From contig JAWLES010000104.1 of the NCBI GenBank assembly GCA_041685935.1, forward strand, positions 1-8,505: 8,505 nt of DNA, written 5' to 3'. Positions 1 through 7,074 of this stretch are shown in pieces (the stretch's first letter is position 1; each line of letters starts with the position of its first letter). The notes below the pieces were generated by a model. The model was not told the origin of the DNA. It did no database searches and worked only from the letters and a program-made list of their open reading frames with translations. Both the position numbers and the translations under genes were made by a program. This DNA is from JAIPEK01 sp041685935. GTDB taxonomy: Bacteria > Desulfobacterota > Desulfobacteria > Desulfobacterales > Desulfobacteraceae.

Positions 1-2040
1 GTTTCCGGCTTTCTCGTCAACCCGTTTTTCCGAGTATTTTCCGCAAACATAGGTTTCCGGCTGTATGGTCTGAAGCACTGTTATGGTGGCGTTGCCGGGA
101 TTGGCCTTGCTCCATTCGGCAAGGTTTTTCCTCTCTTCCGCCAGTGTCTGCTTCTTCTGGCTGATCTGATTGATGGATGCCTCGAGTTTTTCAATTTCAG
201 GTTCGAGTTCGTCTATCCGGTCAAAGCATTCGGTGAGTTTGTTTTCAGTGGCTTTTTCTTCGGATTTGAGTTTTTGAAGATAGGCTTTTAAATCCTTTAG
301 CCTGTCAAGCTTGGTAAGATCGTTGGACATGGATGTTATCTGGGAGATGGTATCCTTCTGCTCCAACTGGGCCCGGTCCTGGAAATGGGCCAGGTTGGTT
401 GCAGTCTGCTGCAGTTTTTTGTATTCGGTTTCAAGGTCGGTCTTTTTGGCTTTCAGCTCCTTTATGTTTTCGTTGATAAGGCCGATTTTGTTTTTGATAT
501 TTTCGGTTTCATTGTCTATAAAAACATCTTTGCCGGTTTTAATGGTGCTGGGGCCTGACATGTCGGTTCCGATATTCCCGGCCACCACCCCCATTTTTGA
601 CGCGATGGCGGAGGAAATGATTTTGCCCTGCTTGATAAGGCAGCTGCCGCTGTTTTCAATTTTCGAGTCCACGATCTCCTTTGCCACATTCACGGTACCC
701 AGGCACGTGATGCTGGATTTGTGGACAAAGTTGGCCTGGACGTTGCCCCTTGCATAGATCTTCGCCTGGTTGACCCCGCCTGTAATTGTGATATTCCCTT
801 CCGCGTGAACAATCCCGCCTTCGATCTCCTCGGCCCTGATGTCGTGGGCGGTGACCCTGAATCCGCTTTTGATGCATCCCTTGATGTTGACTGTCCCTTT
901 GTACTCAATGTGGCCTGTTTCGTAGTCCACATCGCTTCTCACTGTATACTCTTCGTCCACTGAAACGGCTCCGGCCCAGGAGAGCCTTGGAAATCCGGTC
1001 ACCGCAGCCAGGATTTTAAGCCCGTCTTCAGTGAGCCTTGCCCCTTTTTCATATTTGAATTTCACATCCACTGCCGGACGCACGCTTATATCCTCCCCGA
1101 AAATGTTGATGCCGTTCACGGATTCTTTCATGGGAGTTTTTTCAGCAAGCACTGTCTCTTCCTGAACCTGGGGGATTTCTCCCCGGTCCTTGAAATCGAT
1201 GTTTCCTTCTTCATCAATATTCCCGGCCTTGAGGTGGTCGGTGTCAAAGAAATATTCGATTGCTGCGTCACGCCCCTGAACCGGAGCCGTGCCCTTGGCC
1301 ACCAGAAAGCCCTTTTTTTTGAATCCCCTGGACTGGATAAAGCCTTTGATAAGGTCATCCCCCACAACTCCGTGAACTATGAAATGCTCTTCAAGGGTGT
1401 CTTTGATGTCATTTGCCGTCACCGAGTCATCAAATTCGTCCGTTTTGGTCAAATAGGCTTCCATCCTGTCTTCGGTAACCACAAGCTCCATTCCGCCATG
1501 GAAAGCAACCGGTTCGGTGGTGGAAACTCGTCCGTTCTCCGGTTTAGCCTTCCCGTTTTCAGGTTCGGAAGACTTCTTTTCAGTCTTTTCCGCCTTTCCG
1601 GTCTCCTTGATCTCACTTATCATCCTGTTCTGCTTTTTCAGGATCAGGTCCCGCTGTTTTTTCGAAATGATTCCGGCGTCCACCAGCATGTCTCCGATCA
1701 GCCTGGGCTCTTTTTTCTGTCTGAACTGCTGTTTCTGTTCTTCAAGGACAAGATCGAGGACGCTTCTGGAGATGTATCCTTTGTTCACGGCAATGGTACC
1801 GAATTTGACATCCTTTTGTCTGAGTTCAAATGCTTTGGTAGCCAGAACCAGCCTTTTCACATTTTCCAGGGATATTATTTTCTCCGCCACAAAATAGTCG
1901 CGAAGGGCGGTTTCAGGATCTTCCGAATCCTTGCAGGCGGTCACTGCTTCATCAAGCTCTTTCCGGGTGACAAGGCCTTTTTTGAGAGCCATCGTTCCCA
2001 GGAAAGGAACTTTACCGCTTTCCGGTGTTTTATCTGACAT
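1..2040 (-). CDS. fapA: FapA-family (DUF342) polymer-forming protein, 3' end cut by window edge
   Basis: The frame is open for 680 codons from the ATG at 2040 to the window edge with no stop, so the C-terminus is missing. A GGAG Shine-Dalgarno (2046-2049) sits 5 nt before the start. Residues about 13-140 hold three short helical repeats of the type LGxxLVxxGxIsxxqldxxLxxQ (near residues 13, 80 and 115), resembling the N-terminal repeats of type II secretion/pilus ATPases. The DUF342 region begins near residue 180. Residues about 370-505 are short glycine-punctuated beta repeats (for example GNITITGG, ARGNVQANFV), as in the right-handed beta-helix of FapA and bactofilins. Residues about 515-640 are a charged, Lys/Glu-rich coiled coil, followed by the usual FapA tail with TITVLQTIQPET. 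FapA was named for flagellar assembly, but family roles are poorly fixed. It is the last visible gene of the parA operon. The family call is firm; the function is open. Confidence 0.88.
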   Translation of the reverse strand, partial: MSDKTPESGKVPFLGTMALKKGLVTRKELDEAVTACKDSEDPETALRDYFVAEKIISLENVKRLVLATKAFELRQKDVKFGTIAVNKGYISRSVLDLVLEEQKQQFRQKKEPRLIGDMLVDAGIISKKQRDLILKKQNRMISEIKETGKAEKTEKKSSEPENGKAKPENGRVSTTEPVAFHGGMELVVTEDRMEAYLTKTDEFDDSVTANDIKDTLEEHFIVHGVVGDDLIKGFIQSRGFKKKGFLVAKGTAPVQGRDAAIEYFFDTDHLKAGNIDEEGNIDFKDRGEIPQVQEETVLAEKTPMKESVNGINIFGEDISVRPAVDVKFKYEKGARLTEDGLKILAAVTGFPRLSWAGAVSVDEEYTVRSDVDYETGHIEYKGTVNIKGCIKSGFRVTAHDIRAEEIEGGIVHAEGNITITGGVNQAKIYARGNVQANFVHKSSITCLGTVNVAKEIVDSKIENSGSCLIKQGKIISSAIASKMGVVAGNIGTDMSGPSTIKTGKDVFIDNETENIKNKIGLINENIKELKAKKTDLETEYKKLQQTATNLAHFQDRAQLEQKDTISQITSMSNDLTKLDRLKDLKAYLQKLKSEEKATENKLTECFDRIDELEPEIEKLEASINQISQKKQTLAEERKNLAEWSKANPGNATITVLQTIQPETYVCGKYSEKRVDEKAGN

Positions 2041-2067
2041 GGGTACTCCGTTTTTACGTTACCGCGT

Positions 2068-3780
2068 TTATACCATCAGGGCTATCCCCCCGGCAACAAT
2101 GAAATGGCCCTCCATGAGAATGCTCAGATTCGGTCCGGCCGCCATTGTCTGCTGCTGGATACGCCGGGTGAAGTATACCATCATGGCGGGGAGTATGGCA
2201 AATATAAAGCCCGTTTTCATGGTGATTCCCAGGACAGAGGATGCCAGGATAAAGGCGATTTCGAAAATGAGTATGCATTTGATCATTGTAATGCTCTTTT
2301 TTTCACCGATGATGATGGGCAGTGTCTCTTTACCGTTAATCCTGTCGCCCTGGATACCTATGACATCGAACAGGGCGGTTCTGGAAAAAACCAGGCCGGC
2401 TGTAAACAGGAAAGCAACGCATGCAGGGGCCGCACTCGTCATGTTTGACACCGCAGGCAGGATCGAGGTGACGATTCCCCACGCCACTGCGATAAGGATT
2501 GTTTTGGAGCCCGGGATGTCCTTGATGCGCCTGATCCGGTTTCGTCCGGCAATGCCGGGAAGGATGGTAAGGTTGTAGGAAAGACCGAGAATGCTCATAA
2601 CAAGGAGGATTGCAAAGCAGGCCGCCCCTTTGAGGAATGCCAGGTAAAGGCCTGCTGCTCCGGAGATAATCGCCAGTACTGCAAAAAGAGCGAAGTTTTT
2701 CCTGTATAGTGCTGCGCGTTCGGGGTTGTTGTACGTATCCGAGGTAATTGTCAGAAGGTTGTTGAGAATCTGCATGGAAAGAACATAGAATACCGCTATC
2801 AGTGAATGATAAAAAAAATGTTCCAGGTTCTGCAGTTTTGCCGAGGCATAGGTCAGGCAGCCTGCACCGGCGGCAGGCATTATGTTGGTATGCAGCAGAA
2901 AGTCCCGTGATGCTGTAAATATTCTGAATGCTTTGCCTTTTTCAGACCCCTGTTTTTCAAGCTCCCTGCATGTTTTGGTGATGATCCAGTTGGGTGTGGA
3001 TGCCCCGGCCGTGACTGCGACGGATTCGGCTTCCGATAGAATATTCTTGTCCAGATCCTGCGGGTCTTCCACATGACTGCAGGGTTTGCCGGTGGTTTGA
3101 GCGATCTGGGCGAGCCTTCTGGTATTTCCGCTTGTCTTTCCCCCGATCACGATAACTGCATCATGTTCCTGCGCGATATCCCGGATTTCAGCCTGTCGTT
3201 TTTCAGTGGAGTCGCAAATGGTGTCGTAAATTTTATAATGGGGGTAAAGGGTTTTCACCCGCTCCCGGATCATACGGAAAAAGGATGTGTCCTGGGTTGT
3301 CTGGGCCACGATCACGGCGTTGTCAAACAGGGGGATATCTTCTATCTCTTCCGGGCGGGAGACGGTGTAGCCCTTTTCCCCGGCATATCCGAGAAGTCCG
3401 GTCACCTCGGGATGGTTTTTGTCCCCGATGATGATTACGCCGAACCCCTTTTCCGCATGTTTCCGGATGATGGACTGGACTTTAATGACCCTGGGGCAAG
3501 TGGCGTTGATTATCTCGAAACCGGCATTTTGCAGCGCCTTTTCATCCTGCGGCGGAACGCCGTGGGCCCGGATGAGAACGGTCCCGCTTCCTTTCTCCGG
3601 CACCCGGTCCAAAAGCTTGATCCCTTTGCTTTCGAGCATGTCCAGAACCTGGGGGTTGTGTATCAGCGGGCCGTATGTATAAATCGGGCCGGTTGTGGTA
3701 TTTGCCGCATCCAGTACAAGGTCGACCGCACGTCTGACCCCCATGCAGAATCCGGCTGTTTTTGCAACAGTGATTTTCAT
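2068..3780 (-). CDS. ispH: Fusion of 4-hydroxy-3-methylbut-2-enyl diphosphate reductase (IspH/LytB) with a UbiA-like prenyltransferase membrane domain
   Basis: The protein has 570 residues against about 280-310 for IspH alone. Residues 1-280 are a complete IspH, which reduces HMBPP to IPP and DMAPP in the last MEP-pathway step. Cluster ligands C12, C95 (TCP) and C189 are present, as are H41, H73, H123 with E125 (HPE), TTQ 161-163, S217/N219 and the AGASTPNWI signature near 259-266. Residues 291-570 hold eight or nine hydrophobic segments and UbiA landmarks: an N340-to-D348 element followed by NNPER, YNLTILP near 402, IPGSKTILIAVAWG (422-435), and GDRINGKETLP (478-488). UbiA enzymes transfer prenyl chains in the membrane. 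Here the first Asp of each metal motif is replaced (T344, G475), so activity of this half is uncertain. The ATG overlaps the parB stop (ATGA), giving translational coupling. The frame reads through with no internal stop, so the fusion is real in this sequence unless there is an assembly error. Confidence 0.9.
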   Translation of the reverse strand: MKITVAKTAGFCMGVRRAVDLVLDAANTTTGPIYTYGPLIHNPQVLDMLESKGIKLLDRVPEKGSGTVLIRAHGVPPQDEKALQNAGFEIINATCPRVIKVQSIIRKHAEKGFGVIIIGDKNHPEVTGLLGYAGEKGYTVSRPEEIEDIPLFDNAVIVAQTTQDTSFFRMIRERVKTLYPHYKIYDTICDSTEKRQAEIRDIAQEHDAVIVIGGKTSGNTRRLAQIAQTTGKPCSHVEDPQDLDKNILSEAESVAVTAGASTPNWIITKTCRELEKQGSEKGKAFRIFTASRDFLLHTNIMPAAGAGCLTYASAKLQNLEHFFYHSLIAVFYVLSMQILNNLLTITSDTYNNPERAALYRKNFALFAVLAIISGAAGLYLAFLKGAACFAILLVMSILGLSYNLTILPGIAGRNRIRRIKDIPGSKTILIAVAWGIVTSILPAVSNMTSAAPACVAFLFTAGLVFSRTALFDVIGIQGDRINGKETLPIIIGEKKSITMIKCILIFEIAFILASSVLGITMKTGFIFAILPAMMVYFTRRIQQQTMAAGPNLSILMEGHFIVAGGIALMV

Positions 3781-4652
3781 TGTCTGCTGTTGATGTAATT
3801 CACAATGCTTTCAAGCTCTTCACTGTCTTTAAACCGGATTTCCACCTTTCCGCCTTTTCCCTTTTTCCGTATGGTTACTTTTGAGTTGAGTGTTTCGGTG
3901 AGCTCGCCGGAAAGCCTGTCCAGAAAGAGTTCTTCCGCGGTCGGAAGCTCGTTTGCCGCAGGTTCGGATGATTTGGTTTTGAGGCTGTTGATCAGTTTTT
4001 CAGTCTGCCTCACTGAAAGGTTCCGGGATTTTACCGCCTCAAGCACCTGTATCTGCTGCTCTTCGTCAGCCGCACCAAGAATCGTCCTGGCATGTCCGGT
4101 GGTGATATCTCCGGCAAGAAGGCTCTGCTTGACCGGTTCGGGAAGGGATCTCAGCCTCAGGCAGTTGGCTATGGTGGAGCGGTTTTTACCGATCTTTTTC
4201 GAGACCATCTCCTGGGTGTAGTTGAACTCGTGGATCAGCCTGTGGTAAGCCTCTGCCTCTTCCAGGGGGTTCAGGTCCTGGCGCTGAACGTTTTCGATGA
4301 TGGAGACTTCCAGCATCTGTTCATCCGTGAGTTCCTTGATGAACACCGGCACATGGCTCAATGAGGTCTGCCGTGCGGCCCTAAGGCGACGTTCCCCTGC
4401 AATCAGCTCGTAAAAGCCTTCCATGCTTCTTACAAGAAGGGGCTGGATCACCCCCTGTTCATTGATGGACTCCTTGAGGCTTTCAAGCTCTTCCGCGGTA
4501 AATTCCGTACGGGGCTGGTACCGGTTGGGCCTGATATCCTTGATCGGGCACATGAAAAATGTGTCTGAATACTCGCCCCGGTTTTCAATGTCCGGTATCA
4601 GTGCGGATACGCCTTTGCCAAGCCCGGTTCTGTTCTGTTTTTGCTTTTTCAT
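3777..4652 (-). CDS. parB: ParB/Spo0J-family chromosome-partitioning protein (CTP-dependent parS-binding clamp)
   Basis: The product is 291 residues, normal for chromosomal ParB. The N-terminus has the GLGKGVSALIP segment (10-20) common in chromosomal ParB, which in relatives interacts with ParA. The nucleotide-binding core shows NRYQPR (43-48), GERRLRAA (86-93) and ENVQRQDLNPLEEA (120-133), the boxes used for CTP binding and clamp closure. A helix-turn-helix follows at about 145-171 (YTQEMVSKKIGKNRSTIANC), with GHAR at 186-189, which binds parS. Residues about 225-290 are a variable linker and the C-terminal dimerisation domain. The start overlaps the parA stop by ATGA and the stop overlaps the ispH-ubiA start by ATGA, so all three are probably coupled in translation. 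No good parS site is visible in this window. The product is expected at the nucleoid, loading onto parS sites near the origin. Confidence 0.96.
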   Translation of the reverse strand: MKKQKQNRTGLGKGVSALIPDIENRGEYSDTFFMCPIKDIRPNRYQPRTEFTAEELESLKESINEQGVIQPLLVRSMEGFYELIAGERRLRAARQTSLSHVPVFIKELTDEQMLEVSIIENVQRQDLNPLEEAEAYHRLIHEFNYTQEMVSKKIGKNRSTIANCLRLRSLPEPVKQSLLAGDITTGHARTILGAADEEQQIQVLEAVKSRNLSVRQTEKLINSLKTKSSEPAANELPTAEELFLDRLSGELTETLNSKVTIRKKGKGGKVEIRFKDSEELESIVNYINSRQ

Positions 4653-5407
4653 CTTTGAAGAAATTCCCTTGCAAATTCCAGATAGCTTTTGGACCCTTTG
4701 GATGCCCGGTCGTACGATATGACCGACATTCCAAAGCTGGGTGCTTCGCCGAGTTTAATGTTCCTGGGAATCCTGGTGTTGAATACCAGGCTTTTAAAGT
4801 ATTTTTCCGCATCCTCCACCACATTGTTGGCAAGATTTGTGCGTTTGTCGAACATGGTGAAAAGAATGCCTTTGATTTTCAAAGAGGAATTGACAGAGGA
4901 TTTTACACGTTTGACCGTGTCAAGGAGCTGGCTTAGTCCTTCCAGGGCGAAAAATTCGCTCTGGAGCGGGATCAGAACGGATGTGGAGGCGCACAGGGCG
5001 TTAAGCGTCAGCAGGCTCAGGGAGGGGGGGCAGTCGATGATGATATAATCATATCCGGTTTTCACGGTATCAAGGGCCTGCCTCAGCATCCTTTCCCTGT
5101 CATCGTGAGCCATCATTTCCACTTCAAACCCGATGAGGTTGATATGGGACGGCAGGATCTCAAGGTTCTCCTGCACGGTTGGCATAATCACATCCCTGCA
5201 GTCCACAAGCCCGAGCATCACGTTGTACAGGGAATGTTCAAGTGATGATTTGTCTATCCCCATGCTGGTGGTGGCGTTTGCCTGCGGGTCGCAGTCCACA
5301 AGCAGGACTTTGACGCCATGGTCGGCAAGGGCCGCTGCAAGATTGACCGCAGTGGTGGTTTTTCCCACCCCGCCTTTCTGGTTGGCCAGACTGATAATTT
5401 GTGTCAT
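4649..5407 (-). CDS. parA: ParA/Soj-family chromosome-partitioning ATPase
   Basis: The product is 252 residues, the usual size of chromosomal Soj-type ParA, with no N-terminal DNA-binding extension as found in some plasmid ParA proteins. The deviant Walker A motif KGGVGKTTT lies at 11-19 with the signature lysine K11. Walker A' is LVDCDPQAN (36-44) and Walker B is IIIDCPPS (122-129). R189 lies in the DKRTNL segment, where Soj proteins have a nonspecific DNA-binding arginine. ATP-bound ParA dimers coat the nucleoid and are released by ParB, moving parS regions. The ATG at 5407 is the only reasonable start because an in-frame TAG lies four codons upstream. The Shine-Dalgarno is weak (AGG, 11 nt upstream). 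It is the first gene of the operon, behind an AT-rich region with inverted repeats. Confidence 0.96.
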   Translation of the reverse strand: MTQIISLANQKGGVGKTTTAVNLAAALADHGVKVLLVDCDPQANATTSMGIDKSSLEHSLYNVMLGLVDCRDVIMPTVQENLEILPSHINLIGFEVEMMAHDDRERMLRQALDTVKTGYDYIIIDCPPSLSLLTLNALCASTSVLIPLQSEFFALEGLSQLLDTVKRVKSSVNSSLKIKGILFTMFDKRTNLANNVVEDAEKYFKSLVFNTRIPRNIKLGEAPSFGMSVISYDRASKGSKSYLEFAREFLQR

Positions 5408-5490
5408 GATCAGAATTACCTATCACAATTATGGAATCAGTTCAATTTGAATTGTGAAAATTTGTAAAAAACACGGTTTCAGTTTCAATC
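5408..5490 (-). promoter_or_regulatory. Probable promoter/operator region of the parAB-ispH-fapA operon with nested inverted repeats
   Basis: This AT-rich leader contains TCACAATT (5423-5430) and its exact inverse AATTGTGA (5450-5457) with a 19-nt spacer. Inside it is a perfect palindrome, TTCAA-T-TTGAA (5441-5451). A CATAAT on the minus strand (5433 to 5428) could serve as a -10 box, but no convincing -35 box stands at the right distance. The placement suits an operator for autoregulation of parAB. That role is inference, and the exact promoter is not resolved. Confidence 0.4.
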
Positions 5491-5537
5491 AAAAAAGCCT
5501 GCTGCAGATCATTTCATCCGATTGCAGCAGGCTTTTT
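5491..5537. terminator. Strong, probably bidirectional intrinsic terminator
   Basis: A perfect 15-bp stem, AAAAAGCCTGCTGCA (5492-5506) with TGCAGCAGGCTTTTT (5523-5537), encloses a 16-nt loop. The A tract at 5491-5496 gives a U tract on the minus-strand transcript and the T run at 5533-5537 gives one on the plus strand. It begins about 20 nt after the stop of the minus-strand selenoprotein gene, so its main job is probably to end that transcript. It also insulates the parA operon, which starts about 85 nt further along. Confidence 0.88.
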
Positions 5538-5557
5538 CATGAAGTATGAAACAAGGA

Positions 5558-6877
5558 TTACATTTCGGATTCCGGATGAAACACGTCAACTTCCTTGAGA
5601 TCATCCCCGAGATACTCCCTCTCGTTGGGTCCCAGGATGCCCAGCGACAGACACAGAAGTGTCCAGAGGTGAACGGTTTCCCATGCATGATCGTTTACGT
5701 CGGAAAGATCATGCACCTGTGCATGGCAGTTGTGGCACGGTGTTATGCAGTAGCCCGCCTTGGTGGCCAGAATCTGGTTGGCCTTTGTCTGTCCGTAGGC
5801 CCTTCTCTGCTCTGTGAAGCCGGACTGCAGATATCCGCCCCCTCCGCCGCAGCAGAAGTTGTTGGATTTGTTAGGGGTCATGTCGATGAAGTTTTCTTCA
5901 CCCACAACAGCCTTGACAACGTACCTCAAATCTTCGGCAACAGGATCGCCCATTGTCTTTCTGACAAGCTGGCACGGGTCCTGGACCGTAAATTTGATCT
6001 TTCTGTCCTTGTTCCAGTCGGAACTGGGGTTGAGCTTGCCTTCCCTGATCCACTGTGCGTAAAGCTGTATAATGCTCTTAATTTCAAAGTTGTACTCGAT
6101 GTTGTATTTTTTCAGTCCTGCCAGGACTGCGAAAAGTTCGTGCCCTCACTCGGTGTTGAGCCAGACCTTGCAGCCCAGATCCTCCACCGCCTTGACCTTG
6201 GTTCTCACGATTTTTTCCCAGTTCTCGTCATCCGCCAGGAACATGCAGTAGTTTTCCGCAGCCCAGCCTTTGGTTCCGTAGGTCCAGTCGGCTCCTGCCT
6301 TGTGCAGGATTTTCCACAAGGGCACCATCTCGTCGGGTTCGGTTACCGGTTCCCTGGAGTTCTGGTTCAGGAAGTAGTAGGCCCCTTCCCGGTTCACGTC
6401 CGCCTTCATATCGGCAAATTCGGGCTGTGCTTCCTGGTACTCCTCAAGAACGTCACCGATTACAAATTCAAAATCTTCTTCAGTGGCTCCCATGGCGCTG
6501 CAGGTGTCGTTTTTAAGGGCCATGTCGCAGGATCCGACAATTCCCTTGGGGCGTTCCTCCCTGGGCCATGACTGTCTGGCATAGAACACCAGCTGCGGGA
6601 TGTTTATCTGCATGGGACATACATATATACACCGCTGGCACATGGAACACATCCACACCCAGTTGGTGCTCTGGATCTCTTCATCCATTCCCAGGGCGGC
6701 CATTCGCAGAAATTTTCGCGGGTCCATTCCCTCAAGGCCGGTTGCCGGGCATCCGGACGCGCATGCGCCGCATGTCAGGCATGCATTCAGGTTGCCTCCG
6801 TCGGGCAGGAGTTTCATCACCTTGTCTTTGAAGGCGCTTTTCCTGTCTCCTCCGATTTTAATAGCTTCTTCAGCCAT
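5558..6877 (-). CDS. HdrD/DsrK/TmcB-like iron-sulfur protein with CCG domain; probable selenoprotein (Sec244 at in-frame UGA)
   Basis: Reading the in-frame UGA at 6146-6148 as selenocysteine gives one 439-residue protein. Two 4Fe-4S motifs lie at C33/C36/C39/C43 and C77/C80/C83/C87. Residues about 115-260 form a degenerate first CCG module ending in NTE-U-GHEL, where DsrK and related proteins carry E-C-G-H. A complete CCG module follows: C302, C342-C343-G and C381-x-x-C384, the ligand pattern of the noncubane clusters in HdrB. Such proteins pass electrons between carriers and thiol/disulfide or quinone partners, and here no transmembrane segment is seen. I chose the ATG at 6877 because GGAGG lies 9 nt upstream; an in-frame ATG at 6940 lacks this support. 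Both halves are in the same frame with full conservation across the UGA, which argues against a frameshift or pseudogene. The gene stands alone, so its partner and substrate are unknown. Family call firm; Sec call strong; exact subfamily uncertain. Confidence 0.87.
6109..6135 (-). promoter_or_regulatory. SECIS-like stem-loop directing selenocysteine insertion
   Basis: On the minus-strand mRNA, CAGTCCT and AGGACTG (6129 to 6113) form a 7-bp perfect stem around a GGC apical loop. A further UUUU/AAAA pairing (6132-6135 with 6109-6112) lies below a 2-nt CG bulge. The apical loop begins 23 nt after the UGA and contains G residues. Position and shape fit the bacterial SECIS, which lies inside the coding region just after the UGA and is bound by SelB. 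The structure was paired by eye and not folded computationally. Confidence 0.72.
6146..6148 (-). other. Recoded UGA (selenocysteine codon, Sec244)
   Basis: This in-frame TGA follows codons for L-N-T-E and precedes G-H-E-L. The E-[C]-G-H context is a conserved cysteine motif in DsrK-like CCG proteins, so Sec replaces Cys, the usual relation between selenoproteins and their homologues. Translation continues for 195 codons in the same frame into an intact CCG domain. The hairpin just downstream supports recoding. Confidence 0.82.
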
Positions 6878-6886
6878 GTTGTTAAT

Positions 6887-6891
6887 CCTCC
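6887..6891 (-). promoter_or_regulatory. Shine-Dalgarno deciding the selenoprotein start
   Basis: CCTCC on the plus strand gives GGAGG on the message, 9 nt before the ATG at 6877. It favours the start at 6877 over the upstream in-frame ATG at 6940, which would add 21 residues that do not look like part of the family. Confidence 0.75.
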
Positions 6892-6963
6892 ATTGTATAT
6901 TTAACGTCAGTGTGGAAACACTTGTTCTGTCAAATGCCAATACACAGTTTATTTATTTCTCGT

Positions 6964-6994
6964 ATTATAAGGTTTATGTCAACCTCTTTTTCAA
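6964..6994 (-). promoter_or_regulatory. Candidate promoter of the selenoprotein gene
   Basis: A consensus -10 box TATAAT (minus strand, 6969 to 6964) would start transcription near 6957 and leave a leader of about 80 nt. The best -35 at a tolerable distance is TTGAAA (6994 to 6989), with a long 19-nt spacer. A perfect TTGACA (6982 to 6977) lies only 7 nt from the -10 box and cannot pair with it. The -10 is good and the rest is uncertain. Confidence 0.45.
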
Positions 6995-7006
6995 AAATAA
7001 CCCGAA

Positions 7007-7034
7007 TTGACATTTCTGATTTTCAGACTATTAT
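7007..7034 (+). promoter_or_regulatory. Sigma-70-type promoter of hrpA
   Basis: TTGACA (7007-7012) and TATTAT (7029-7034) are separated by 16 nt, a near-consensus housekeeping promoter. Transcription would begin near 7041. The first in-frame ATG (7033) lies inside the -10 box and so would be upstream of the transcript. Confidence 0.65.
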
Positions 7035-7063
7035 GGGGCTGACTATGGAACAGTTACACACGC

Positions 7064-7067
7064 AGGA
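7064..7067 (+). promoter_or_regulatory. Shine-Dalgarno deciding the hrpA start
   Basis: AGGA stands 7 nt before the ATG at 7075. The in-frame ATGs at 7033 and 7045 have no proper Shine-Dalgarno (only a GGGG before 7045), and the predicted transcript start near 7041 would exclude 7033. Confidence 0.6.
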
Positions 7068-7074
7068 AAACAGC

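Noticed and set aside
1234..2037. Plus-strand open frame of 267 codons opposite fapA.
   Set aside because: It has no domain or ribosome site, is rich in Phe from antisense Lys/Glu codons, and fully overlaps the well-supported FapA frame.
5475..5489. Possible parS: two TGAAAC half-sites in tandem upstream of parA.
   Set aside because: parS is a 16-bp inverted repeat (TGTTTCACGTGAAACA). These are direct repeats with no matching opposite arm, so they do not make a ParB site.
5546..6571. Long plus-strand open frame of 341 codons.
   Set aside because: It lies antisense to the selenoprotein gene, has no recognisable domain, and starts within the terminator-to-gene gap. It is a shadow of the real coding strand.
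6909..6922. Small inverted repeat AGTGT-GGAA-ACACT in the selenoprotein leader.
   Set aside because: A 5-bp arm is too short to support a hairpin or operator claim on its own; it could be chance in this AT-rich leader.
5558..6940. Two separate genes or a pseudogene: an upstream 264-codon frame ending at 6146 and a downstream 131-codon frame starting at 5953.
   Set aside because: Both are in the same frame with continuous, stop-free, family-like sequence between them. The only interruption is a UGA at a conserved Cys position followed by a SECIS-like hairpin, so recoding is the better reading.
6977..6982. Perfect minus-strand TTGACA as a -35 box for the selenoprotein gene.
   Set aside because: It is only 7 nt from TATAAT, far below the needed 16-18 nt, and no good -10 lies at the right distance downstream.
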